A DNA stretch of 64,000 bases from Torreya grandis (Eukaryota; Streptophyta; Pinopsida; Cupressales; Taxaceae). The stretch is from NCBI GenBank assembly GCA_037957365.1, contig JARHVA010000002.1, positions 1,130,001 to 1,194,000 on the forward strand, given 5' to 3'. Below, one piece after another: positions 25,488-37,110 of this stretch (its first letter is position 1; the number at the start of each line of letters is the position of its first letter). Made by a program: the position numbers and the translations under genes. The notes beneath the pieces were generated by a model that saw only the letters and a program-made list of their open reading frames with translations, searched no databases and was not told the DNA's origin.

Positions 25488-27109
25488 TCATTGTGAGTGA
25501 AATGGAGTGGAAGGAGTAATGGTTTTTAAAGAAAAACTATGTTCTAGCTGATTTTTAGTAGATATGGTGATCATGGATGAGTGTTAGTGGATATGATTCC
25601 CCTTCAAGGGGACATGTGAAAAAGGATGAAATGGATGGCCAATCAAAATAATAAATGATGAGTGGGATGAGATTCATAGAAGATGGGATGAGATGCTAGA
25701 TGTGAATTTGATGATGAAGAAGATGATCGACCTAAGTAGTGAGATACAAAATGAGGATGCCCCTAGTAAGGACACATGCATAGGGAAGAAATATGATGGG
25801 TGTCATGGTTGTGGACACATCCCAAGGGGGAATCAACTATAACATGATGATGAGAAGATTAAAATGCCAAAATCTTTAGACGTATCCCAAGTAAGGACAC
25901 ATACAAGGGAGAGTTATATGCCTTTATAAGATGATGATGTAATAATAGTGATAGATGTAGCTTAAAGCTAAATTTGATAAGTGTATATGTTACTAATGAT
26001 AGATAAGAAACGATGCGATCGAGTGATCAAAAGGATTGGGATGATACCCCTATCAAATACACATGAAAGGGAACAATATAGGGGATAGTGGCCAAACTAT
26101 CCTTGGGCACTAAAAATTGACCAAGTATTTCGTACGTAGTCTGAAAAGTCCTCAGGCCAATGTAGTTATGACTAAGAGGGATATGAGATAGGACCATGGA
26201 AGGATGATGTAGAGGTGTCTAGTGGCACAAGATCTTAGAGAGATATGGATGATGATATTAGTGAGGCCATCAAAGTGTGGAAAAAAGGTGGTGAAGGCCA
26301 ATAGTTAAAGAGGTTGGTAAGTAGATTAATTCCATATGTAATGGGATTAATAAGTGGATAGGAAGCAAAGTGAATAAATAGGAATTGAATAATGAGGTGG
26401 AGTCACTAAAAATATATTTGAGACAAAGGAGGTGGTTTCAATGGAAGAGGTGGAAAATGGTGCTAAATTTCCCCTACAAGGTAGCAGAATGGGTAATGGT
26501 AGTGGTATCGCTATGAGCAAAGTTTTGAAGGGAGGTCTTATGATAGGGGCTTCAAATTTTTTTTGGAAAAAGGCCATCATAACTATGAGCCAAGTTTTAT
26601 TGGTTGGAGTGAAGGTGAAACCTTTGTTGGTACCCTACACCAATGGCTTCCCTTGCTATGAGCCAAAGTAGAGAATCAAGATGAGTGGCAGGATTTGAAG
26701 AGCATGTATGAGCTCTTCATCAGTAGGTGTATGCATCATCTTTATATGTACTTCTAGATTATGAATCTATGTTGGGAACCAAGGAGGGTATCATCAATTT
26801 AAAACTCATTGTCTCGAGGGAGGAAGGTGTGGTCACTGATGGAGAATGCAACTGAGGATCAGGTACCACTTAAGATGTGCTAAAGATGATTAAAATAAAT
26901 CAAAAGAGGTTAAAAGGTATAAATGGAATGGGAGGAAAAGGTAAAAAGTTTGATTTAGTAGAATGCACTGGTAAATGGAGGTCATGGCATAGGTTGATGG
27001 CAAAATATCAGGGCATGCAAAATGGTGAGGAAGCAAGGTAGGAGGATCAACATCAAGGTAAGGCAAAAATTAAGAATAAAGTTGCATAAAATAAGGGTTT
27101 AAGGTTCAT
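25488..27109. other. Tat/Ogre 3' region, no identified gene
   Basis: Purine-rich on the plus strand. An open plus frame at 26432-26671 and an open minus frame at 26580-26347 overlap; neither shows a motif I recognise. It may hold the 3' (or 5', if antisense) untranslated part of the antisense unit that follows. Confidence 0.4.
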
Positions 27110-29072
27110 GATAGGGAAATTATGGGTCATGAAAGTAAGTTAAAGAGGGATATGGGTGATAAAAAAATGGATGTGGGTCAGAAAGGGGGACACGGCTGCT
27201 TCATAGGGGAACTAGATTGAGGGGAGTCATAAGAGGATAAGGAGCCTTAAGTGGGGAGTGTAGAAGGAAATGGAGCCATGACTGAGGATCAGAAGAGGAA
27301 AAGAAGTCATGGGCAAGGGTTGGAGGAGAAAAAAAAGGAGCTAGGGTTGGGAGTTGTAGTGTCTAGAGGGTTGCATTAGAGGGGGGTCATAATTAGGTGA
27401 GAGAGGGGAGAAATCCATATCAAAAAATAGGGGAAGTGAAATATTGAATTTTTTGGGGAGGGTTTTATGATATGTGTGGATTTTTATTATGTGAAGTGAT
27501 TATGTCATTTAATTTTTATGTGTGTGTATTGTAAGTGAATCAAGTGTGAGAGGGGATAATGATGACAGCAAGTTCATCAAGATGGTTGCAGATATGGTGA
27601 CACAGTCACTGGGTAAGGAACATGTACCATCCATGGAGGCATGGGAGGAGACACAAAAATAATAAGGGTATTAGGCATCAATTAGTAGTTGCACAAAGGG
27701 AGTGACTAGAGTTTTAATGATAAGTCACACATTTATAGGGTCAAATTGTGCATATGGATATGTAAATAGCAAAAGCACTATCCTAAGTGTCCTCATTTCT
27801 AGGGTAAGTAAATCATCAGGAGCTAAAAATTAGGGCATTAAATGAATAGATAGAGTAAATATGGGTAGATTGGATGTAGTTACAGGAATAATTGGAGAGT
27901 CAAGAGGTGGAGGCATAATTCATGGGATGGAGTAGAATATGGACCAAATATTGTTGGAGGATATCAGGTTCAAAGATGTGACCACTCAGGTGGTAAGGAT
28001 GGCATGGGAGACATAGTATTGGAGGGCTTTATATGAGCATGTAGTACTAGCATAGCATAGGGATCCTTTATATGAGGTGATTAGTCAGTCAGAGAGAACA
28101 TGAGGTTATAGGTCATCAGGCTAGTCCATGCATCCGTCATTGAGGCCACCACCACAAGGTGGAATGTAGGGTACATTCATGATGTAAAGGTGTGGTTTAA
28201 TTAATATATATATAATTATTAGAATAAATGATGTGAAAAGGATTTATAATGGCATTAAGTTATGTAAATATGATGTAATGTGTAATGTGATGGTAATAAT
28301 GATAAAAGGACATGTTTGTTGTATTATGTTATGGAATGATTTGATATGGAATGATAATGATAGGCAATAGGACAATGATATAAATGAGTATGACATGTAC
28401 ATGAGGTCATGAGAGCTGAAAATAAAATGATGTGATGGCACTCAATGAGTGGGGGCACTATTGGATGGGGGCGATGAACAGTATTGGGATTCATTAAATT
28501 AGTAGGTGTGGGAAAGAAATGTTGATGATTATGAGTAGGTAGGTGTTATATAGCACACAAGTAGGTAAGGCATTTTCATCACTTCTTCAATCATTTTCAT
28601 AGGAAATATAGGTGCAAGTAGGCAAGGACTCTAAGGATGTCATAGGGTAGACCAATACCACCATCGAAGCTAATCTATGAGGTAAATGTGTAGGTGTTCT
28701 AGACATTGCATTAGATGATGGATATTTTGGAGGTGATATTATAGTATCAACAACTAGAGGAACTAAGACTCCAACCACCATGTAGAGTGCAACAATTTTG
28801 TTGCACAAGATGTCAGGAAAGGAGATACACCTAGGATGACGCAGAATTAGGAGGCATCTCATTGTTTTGAAGGGGAGACATGTAAGGGAATCGAGAGGGA
28901 GCTAATCATACATGAGGGCCAATGAGGTGATCAGTGAAATGAGGGAGGTGGTTCATGAATTAAACCCATCTATTATGTGTGGTTATTGTAAACAAGTTTT
29001 CCATTCAAACCAGTATTGTCCTCAGAGGGAGATGGTAGAAGCTGGTGGTATGGAACCTAGATAGGGTGATTG
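27110..29072 (+). pseudogene. Antisense ORF relic with a CCHC zinc knuckle inside the Tat/Ogre element
   Basis: On the strand opposite to gag-pol, between integrase and 3' LTR, the plus strand keeps protein-like frames. Block 1 (about 27110-28150) has a basic patch EDQKRKRSHGQGLEEKKK near 27285, then HGMEXNMDQILLEDIRF near 27930 and WRALYEHVVLA near 28030 with few stops. Block 2 (about 28610-29072) stays in one frame with few stops and ends MREVVHELNPSIM, then CGYCKQVFHSNQYC at 28977-29018, an exact C-x2-C-x4-H-x4-C zinc knuckle, then PQREMVEAGGM. Between them, 28180-28600 is AT-rich and intron-like. Extra antisense ORFs in this position are known from some Tat-lineage elements (for example maize Grande); the protein's role is not known. 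A minus-strand open frame at 28862-28587 is its shadow. Confidence 0.55.
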
Positions 29073-30387
29073 GCTAGTGGGAGATTTAGGATCAAATGGA
29101 TTACCTCCAAAAAAATGATCAAGGTAGGTATGGGCTTGAGTTGACTACATACTGGTTGTTGTAAAACAACCAGAGAATTATAATGTGAGTGTTGTGATAT
29201 TTATAGGGGTATTTGGATAGTGAAATGATAGTAGGTTTTGTGTGAATTGGAATAATGTAAGAGATGTTTCTGGTTTGTGATAATATAATGTAGTATAATC
29301 CTCTTACCCAAGGAATATTATTAGTAGGAATGGAATGAAGATGTCTTGAGCCATATATCTATTGCAATCCAATTTTTTTATTTCACTTGTATGTATGTTT
29401 ATACCAATGACATGATAAGAGTCAAGGATACATTGAATTCATAGTGCATAGGAACTCCGTTGAAAGGTAGATTTATCTGAGCAAACATACAGAAGCCATC
29501 CATACCATCCTCATTCCCAATAACATATATAATGTTAACTAGACTTATTAAATAAAAAAAGCAATGCAATATGTATAGAATCAAAATAATAGACATGCAC
29601 AAGAAAACAAACACACAGTCACATAAGACAATCATGCAATAGTATAAACTAATAATGAGGATATTATCAAAATAGGCTGATAAGTAATGATGTGATGATA
29701 AGGTGGTTATAGACAATAGGCCTGGATTATGGGATAAGTACACAAGATGTATAGTGCCCAATACTATCATATCTAAGTACATGATTCTAACCAAGTCCAA
29801 AATATTCACATATGGGGTTAGTGTGACCTCTCAAGAGTCAGGGCCATAATGAATGTGAAACCCCCAAAGTAAAAGACCAACGTATAACCCATCCATAACG
29901 ACAAAATTATTGGGAAGGTGTGAACCATAGTCCTAGAGATAGAAACAGATAAATGGGGATGGAAGTTGATCTTGAGGCTAAAAGGAGACATGCCTATCAA
30001 AGAGGACATGATGGGGTGATAAGACTATGTTTGGTCAAGAGAAAGTGATAGGATTTAAGGATTTTTAGGTGATGGTTGTGGATGAGATATTCCAAAGGAT
30101 TGCCCCAGAAAAACAACCATGTTATTCAACAAGTAATGACTCCTTACGTGATTGAACACTCCTATTTCCTATTGTTGAAAAAAAACCCTATGATGGATTC
30201 CCACTGTTAAGACCAGGGTCAAGGTTATTTTACCATGATGATAGGAACTAGTTTTCATCATGGTAATTGCCTAAGGTGCCAAAATATTGATTTTAACTAT
30301 TGGATGGATTTTTTTTGGACTGATGAGGAGGGGTGATGGATGGATGGAGTAGATGTAGGGTGTCCCATAGATGGTGGATGATGATAT
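29073..30387. other. Tat/Ogre region between antisense relic and integrase, no identified gene
   Basis: Open minus-strand stretches at 29809-29399 (136 codons) and 30009-29818 are hydrophobic and low in charge, with no recognisable motif. They may be chance frames in pyrimidine-rich sequence. I assign no function. Confidence 0.4.
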
Positions 30388-31520
30388 CTAGATTAGGTAT
30401 AGAAGCGCTTGAGGTGCATGATATTCATGGGATCATCTAACTCTTCTCCTTCAAGCATGGCCAACTTATATGCTCCTAATCCAAACTTGGAAATAATGAC
30501 ATAGGGACCTAACTAATTGGCTTCAAACTTTCCCTTATTATCATGTTCCACATTGGTATTTTTTTAATTTTCTTTTAAGACTAAATCCCCAATCTTGAAC
30601 TCCCTAACCTGAATATTTTTTTGATATTGGCCCTTCAATTTGTTTTGGTATGCTTGGAGGTGATCCAAGGCCTTTTATCACTTTTCATCAAGGATTTCTA
30701 ATTCTTTTAGATATTTTTGTTTGAGATTATGATTTGCAATGATACCTCTTAGTGAGAGATGGAGAGAGGGGAGTTCCACTTTGATTGATAATATGTATTT
30801 TGTCCCATAGACCAATGCATATGGAGTTGCCCTGATAGGCATATGGACACTTGTTTGATAAGACCATAGAGCTAGATATAATTAGAGGTGCCAATTTTTA
30901 CCAACTTGATTGACAATATTTTTTAGAATATTGATGAGAGTCTTATTGTTCACTTTGGCTTGTCTATTGCCTTGAGGATAATATGGGGAGTATAAATGTT
31001 GTGTGATATGATATTTCTGACATAAGACGTCTACTTCTTTATTTTTGAATGATTTGCCGTTGTTTACAATTATATTAGTAGGAATGAAAAAATGGTAGAT
31101 AATCTAATTGAGAATGAACTTGGAAATTTGGAGGCCTATTGTGTAAGTGAGTGGTATTGCTTCAACCCATTTAGTAAAATATTCTATAACTATGATGATG
31201 AAATTATTATCATTTGATGAAGTGGGATTTATCTTACCAATTAAATATAGGCCCCATATGGAGAAAGGCTATGGACTCAGAATAGGTTGTAACTCTTGTG
31301 CAGGAGCATGGATGAATTTTTTGTGCTTCTGACAGGCTACACATTTATGCATATATTGGCAAGAATCATGGTCCATTATCGACTAGTAGTAACCAATCTA
31401 GAGGAGTTGTTTAGCTAGGGCCATTCCACTAATGTGACCTCCACAGACACCATCATGGAATTCTTTGATTTCTTGGGTCACCTCCTCTAATGTTAGATAC
31501 CTCAACAAGGTACCATCGTA
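30388..31520 (-). pseudogene. Tat/Ogre integrase relic
   Basis: Right to left: a zinc-binding part with EFHDGVCGGHISGMALA (about 31475-31415) and KCVACQKHKKF (about 31345-31315), giving an HHCC arrangement. Then the catalytic core, with PFSIWGLYLIGKINP near 31265 (the Asp of the family's W-G-x-D changed to Tyr) and DNNFIIIVIEYFTKWVEAI near 31215. The motif NNGKSFKNKEV near 31060 stands where the second catalytic Asp should be and has Asn. SPYYPQGNRQAKVNN near 30975 holds the third motif, with the catalytic Glu of the usual QxE context changed to Lys. A C-terminal stretch ends LDDPMNIMHLKRFY at about 30388. The loss of catalytic residues shows it is dead. In active relatives the protein joins cDNA to chromosomal DNA. 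Confidence 0.9.
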
Positions 31521-31879
31521 GCCATGTCGATAGAGGGTGCTACAAAGGATTATGTATCGAGCAGTGTATTGGATGAAAGCTTTGCACTAATGATGATTAA
31601 TATAAGGGGGAAGGATATTATCATGAATGTACCTATAAATATCATGGTATCAAGATAGACTAGGGTCATTGATGGCACATATTTGAAATCAAGCCAACAG
31701 CTGATAAACCAGGAAGATTAGATTCTTGATCAAGAAATTGTCTTCTAGGACATCTCCAGGGAGATCAATAAGTGAGCCAATAGTGGCCATAGAATTAGTG
31801 GCCTTATTACTTCCCTGTGGAACCTGTACGAAGGTGATGGACTAATTTTTTCTCTTTAATTGGTCAACTAATTATTTTT

Positions 31880-32155
31880 AAGGAAGTAACTTATCATCCT
31901 TCATTTGGAAGTCACCATTAACTTGTTTGATAATTAATTGTGAGTCCCCAAATACTTGTAACTTCTAGATATTCCATTAGATAGATAGATGAAGTCTAGT
32001 TATTAAAGCTTCATACTCTGAAATATTGTTAGTTTCTGGGAAGGCAAGGTGAAATGCTTTTGTAATGAGATCACCTTGAGGGGTGACCAAGAGGATGCAT
32101 GTTTTAAATCCATGGGTATTAAATGAGTAGTCAAAGTATAACTTCTAGCTATCTT
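31880..32155 (-). pseudogene. Second (archaeal-type) RNase H relic, Tat hallmark
   Basis: The minus strand reads KLYFDYSFNTHGFKTCILLV, then TPQGDLITKAFHLAFPETNN, ISEYEALITRLHL, and KLQVFGDSQLIIKQVNGDFQ, before KDDKLLP. The FD, the Glu of SEYEAL and the Asp of FGDSQL are the acidic positions of RNase H. This domain lies between the RT-linked RNase H and the integrase, which is characteristic of Tat/Ogre elements. It has two in-frame stops (around LHLSI and after WNI). In these elements the second RNase H is thought to have been acquired in addition to the one fused to RT. Confidence 0.93.
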
Positions 32156-32199
32156 CTTGTGAGGTATTTAGAATGGACTCATCCAAGAAATTAGTTGTA

Positions 32200-33460
32200 A
32201 TGGGCCTAGTTACTTCTAAAGGTGCCTCTGCTAGCTGACATACAATGACCTATCCTTTTATATATTTTTTATTTATATACTCGATGTCAAATTCACTAAG
32301 TAGCATTATCCATTTCACTACTTGACCTATAAATGTTGTTTTGGATAGTAAATACTTTAAGGGATCAACTTTTGTGATAAGTTGCACATGATTATTAAGC
32401 ATGTAATGCTAGAGCTTCTAGGAGGCAAAAACTACAACTAAACATGCCTTTTCAATAGGATTTTAATTTAGCTCATAGGATATCAATGTGAAATTGAGGC
32501 AATATATAGCTTACTCCTTACCCTGATCATTGTGCTATGTGAGGAGAGCATGGCATTGCTGAAATATAAAGAAGCAAAGGCTTTCCCAGAGTTGGTGGTG
32601 ATAAAATAGGTGGATTTTCCAAGTATTATTTTAATCTATTAAAAGATTTTTGATTATTCATTCCAATGGAAGGTTATCCCCTTATTTAATAGGTGGGTGA
32701 AGGGGTGATAGTTGTTAGCCAGCTAAGAAATAAAATGCCTTATGGCTTGAAGTTTTCCTTGAAAATTGCATAGCTACTTGAGATTACAAGGTGGAGGTAT
32801 TTTTGTAATTGATTTAACTTTTACTAGATCTTACTCAATGCCCCTTCTTGAGACTATAAATCCCAATAATTTTCCTAAAGTTACTCTAAAAACACACTTT
32901 TTGTGATTCATCCTTACTTTTTATTCTCATAATCTTTCAAAGATTCCCCTGAGGACCACATGGTGTTCTAACTTTAGATGAGAATTACCTAGAATATCAT
33001 CGACATAATATTCTATGATTTCATGCATCATATCATGAAATATAACATTCATTTCCCTTTGATAAGTGGCTCCTACATTATTGAGGCTGAATGGCATGAC
33101 TTGATAGTAAAAAATCCCCCACAGAGAGATAAATGATATTTTATGCTGATCTTTAGGGGCTATTTTGATTTGATTGTATCCTAAGAAGGAATCCATGAGG
33201 GAAAGCATCTCGTATCCAGCTATTGAATATACAATCATGTCAATTTTAGGGAGAGAGAAATCATCCTTAGGACATGCCTTATTTATATCTCAAAATTTGG
33301 TGCATATATGGATTTTGCCTTGTGGTTTTATTACAAGGACAATATTGGAGATCCAATCTAAATAATCGATGGGGTGGATAAATCCAACTTCCAAGAATTT
33401 TTTTAATTCCTCTTTGACTAGTAATGCCACCTTAGGATGCATTTTTTATAATTTATGTTT
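32200..33460 (-). pseudogene. Tat/Ogre reverse transcriptase and RNase H relic
   Basis: Copies element RNA into DNA in active relatives. Right to left: VKEELKKFLEVGFIHPID near 33410, NIVLVIKPQGKIHICTKF near 33340, DINKACPKDDFSLPKIDMIV near 33270, AGYEMLSLMDSFLGYNQIKI near 33190 (catalytic Asp in LMDSF), VMPFSLNNVGATYQREMN near 33085, and IIEYYVDDILGNSHLKLEHH near 33005 with the YVDD active site intact. The thumb and connection follow, and at about 32650-32540 NNQKSFNRLK and PPILSPPTLGKPLLLYISA introduce the first RNase H. 33238-32927 is the longest stop-free part; stops and frameshifts break the rest. Overlapping plus-strand frames (33174-33365) are shadows. Confidence 0.95.
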
Positions 33461-35690
33461 AATGGGATTTGCATTTAGATGAACAACTAGGTGATACACC
33501 ACTAAGGAAGGGTTTAATCTTGACATGTTAGATTAGCTCCATGTAAACAAATCACTAAATTCCTTTAGCATCTTGATAAGCACTTCACATTCCTCTATCA
33601 TAAGAGATGCCCAAAGTTTCACTATCTTGGGAAGTTCATTTGTTCTGATATTAACTTCTATCACCTCATCGATAAGATAGGGTGAATGATCCTATAAATA
33701 AGGGGGTAATGAGACTTTTGGAACATCAGAAATGAAGGAGCCTAGAAGTTTAGTATCAATTTAAAAATAATCTTCTGGCATGGAGGAGTTATATGGGAGT
33801 TCATCTAGTTCTTTGGAAGGCTCTCCTTCTTCTACAGAATATTCATCCTCATTTTGACCATGGGATGTTTGTTGTTCTCCAAAATATGTTGATTCACAAA
33901 GGTTGATGGAAAATCCATTTTTATGATCTCCAGATGGAATAAAATTGTGAGCTCCCATAAATTCTAAAATGGCCTCATTATTTTGGAAGGTATCAAAGGT
34001 GGGCTCCTGCTTTGATTCCTAGTCTATGAGGGAAGGGTAATGGAGGGAAACATTGATGGTGGAAATAGTGGTATCAAGGAAAAGGTTGGTGGAAGTAAAC
34101 TCCTCAAAGTGGCTACAGATAGATCATGTTTCAATGTCTTCATCAGGGAGAGATGACTCATTGGTTAAAAGAGAATCCACAATGATGCTAGTTAGGTAAC
34201 CATCATATAGTTTTTACCCTAAGCCAAAAAAAGTTGAATGTTCTTGAACAATGATAGGTTCCAATCAGCCTTACTCTTTTTTGTCCAATCCCTTTCCTTT
34301 GTATTACATATTATCTATCATTATCTAGACTCTAGAATAATTCTTCTTGGGAGAGATGAGGATTTCATCATCGAGAATGAGTTGAGAATCATCTCCATCT
34401 TCAATGCATTCATCAACCAAAAATATAGCACTTGAAAAAGTAGTTGGCCCAAACTGATGCTTAACGAGATTACTCTTCCTCATAACCAAGGCCCATAGCT
34501 TCAAGGAGAGAAAGGTAGGTTGTCAATGCCATATGTTTTGTACTCACATTCTCCACACCCTGTGGATGTGATATTTAGTCATGTGATGTCAGGTTCTGAT
34601 TGAGATGTGGATTCTAATTGATTTGGAGAGATATACTTAGCATCTATGGGGCTTAAGATGGTGTTATTAGTGCCCAAGTAAGGTTATGGATACTGATCCA
34701 TTTGACAACTATGATGCTATATGAATCTAGGAATGATGATCTCGATTCTTGAATGGGGGAATTTTAATCATTAATGTAGAGTGGATGGTAAAAATTACAT
34801 TTCATGAATCCACAGTCTATCAAACAACATGTTATATGGTAATTTTACATCCATGACATGGACCAAAGTTTGATGGACTACCAATCCCACATCAAAGGAA
34901 GATAGATAGTCCCAACTAATGGCCTCTCATTATCATCATAATATTTGATCATTATTAGAGTTGGTCCAAGTGATGTAGTATCCCAATTTCTTTAAAAAGT
35001 TCAGATTACATAAGTTAAGTATAGATCCTCTATCTATGAGGAAACAAGAAACTCAATGATGGGATATGGTAACTTTAATGTATAATGGATAATTATGATA
35101 TGGGCCAGTAGGGGGTAGATCCCTGGTACTAAAAGTGACTTGCTATGATGGGGATAAATGTGCCACTAGTGCCTAAAATTGATTAGTATCTAGGTCACTA
35201 GGTACTTTCAAATCATTCAACACTTGATTCAATATCTCTCTATGTAAATTAGATGTTTTTAGAAGTTCCATTAAATAAATATGAGTGGGAATATTCTCTA
35301 ATTGATGAATGATATCATAGGATTTATTTGAACTACTTGATGATTTCTTAGAAAATCTCCCTTATGGGCATTAGATGAAGTGGAAGGATCTTGAGGGGGT
35401 GCTACAAGAATTACAATCTTATTGAATCGATTGGTGACAAAGAAATCAGTTGTCCCCTATTAATTTTTAGGATGGGAGATGGAAGTGGAGTGGGTTCTTA
35501 TATTTTGCATATTTTGATGGTATTAATGTAATGATAGGGAACATTGTGATAATCAGTACAATTGGAAGATGACACCTGACCTTGGTCTCATTGGGGTCTC
35601 TGGTTCCTTTGGTCATGCTTTAGGAGAGGATCTTTATAAATTCCAAGGTGCTGATTTGCTAATTGATTTGATGGAACTTCTCCTTCAATC
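33461..35690 (-). pseudogene. Tat/Ogre protease and protease-RT linker relic
   Basis: Near 35040 the minus strand reads CFLIDRGSILNLCNLNFLKK, matching the plant Ty3/gypsy protease core (D-x-G-S-x-x-N-x-L). The first Asp is kept and the second position is Arg. From there to the RT is about 1.6 kb with acidic open stretches (33958-33761: GQNEDEYSVEEGEPSKELDE) of no known fold. A long region between protease and RT is usual in Tat elements. The protease would cleave the polyprotein. Confidence 0.7.
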
Positions 35691-37110
35691 TTGATATCAC
35701 CTCATTATATTAGGTCTTGGATGTAGTGCTTTAATTGCATACACTACTCAGTATCATGTCCTTTTACCTAATGATATTTTCAAAACTCATCTTCATAGTA
35801 CCAATTAAGTTTAAGTTGACAAATATCCACTAGTTAAATCTCAGGTAGAGTAATCATGTTGGAAGTGATCAATTATTCCAAGACTATTTGAGTGATACTC
35901 CCAAGCTTGTAAATGGCCTTATGCCTATGTGAGACATAGGCTTGCCTCATGTAACTATGATAGTAGAGACATTAGGATGTTATGTGGGACCCTTCCTTTG
36001 GATTGTTTTCACATGTTGTGTTTTAGAATCAGTTACTATCACCCATGACCCTTTTTTTAATCGAAGACCTTGGATTTTCTTGAAAAAGAATTTTCTTGAT
36101 TCAAAGTGTGATCATTTCGAGAATAGAGTTTTATGGATTCCTTTTTTAGGAGGGGTTTTTCTATATGTATCCCTTTTTCTATGATTTCATTGAAGGACTT
36201 GGCACACTATAATTTTAGTTGATATTTCAATTTTGTATTAAGGTTATCCACAAATATTTTTGCTAATTCTTTTTCAGGAACCGTGCATCTTAATTGGCTT
36301 GTCAAGCTATGCCATCTCTATAGGAAGTATATTAGGCTCTCACCAATTTGTTGCTTAGTATTTTAAAGGCCAATGATGGAGATGTTATGCTCTATATTAT
36401 ATGACAAATGTTGAACAAAATTTTTTATCAGTTCTCCAAAACTAGAAATTGACCCTTTTAGCAAGTGCATGAACCATTCCAAGGCTAGCCTGGTAAGACT
36501 CTTTGGAAAGAGATGCAATAAATAGGCATCTTCATAGGCCACTTCGTGATAAATCACATATAATTCTTGGTTGTGGTCTCTAGGATCTCCCTTTCCCCTA
36601 TATTTTTCAAATTTGGGTATTTCAAAGTGTGAGGGAAAAGGAATTTACAAAATGCTCATGTCCAATGGTGATGAGAAAAAGTATTCATATTTATATTTGT
36701 GTGCTTATGAATGTGGGTCTATTTATTGGAGGGTCTCATTTATCACTCTCTACTCCTGCATGAATATGGGATCCCCAAGTGGATTTGTGGTTTGGTTTTG
36801 GCTATTTTGGGGGATATAGGTATTATGGGTGTTATTGGCATTATTGGTATTGGTGGAATTATTTTTGGTGTTACTATTATGAGTATTATTTCATCTAGGG
36901 GATGGTAGATAGTGGTTATGAAGTAAAAGGTTGATTTTTTGAATTAATAGGTCTAAATGGTATTCTATGATAGACCGTCTCTAATCAGCATCAATGTGGT
37001 TATTAAAGAGGAGTGGTGGGCATTATTCTTCTATAAATTCATGGTCCACACCTTCTACTTCTTGGTGCAATTGATTGTTATTGACATTTTGATGGGGTAT
37101 GTCCCCTATT
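35691..37110 (-). pseudogene. Tat/Ogre gag relic
   Basis: Right to left: HFEIPKFEKYRGKGDPRDH near 36600, LLHLFPKSLTRLALEWFMHL near 36500, and GSISSFGELIKNFVQHLSYN near 36440. This is the core of the plant Retrotrans_gag domain (FP.SL.G.ALEWF...SF.EL...F...). Toward the end (about 35785-35715) it reads KYHXVKGHDTEXCMQLKHYI and QDLI, the Tat-type zinc-binding motif with its first Cys lost. The frame is stop-free at 36557-36363 and broken elsewhere. The plus-strand frames at 35942-36184 and 36571-36908 are shadows. Confidence 0.9.

Noticed and set aside
26347..26671. Overlapping open frames on both strands in the Tat/Ogre 3' region
   Set aside because: No recognisable domain; mutual shadows in purine-rich DNA.
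29399..29809. 136-codon hydrophobic minus-strand frame
   Set aside because: Longest open frame of that interval but dominated by Leu, Ile and Tyr with no conserved motif; probably chance in pyrimidine-rich sequence.
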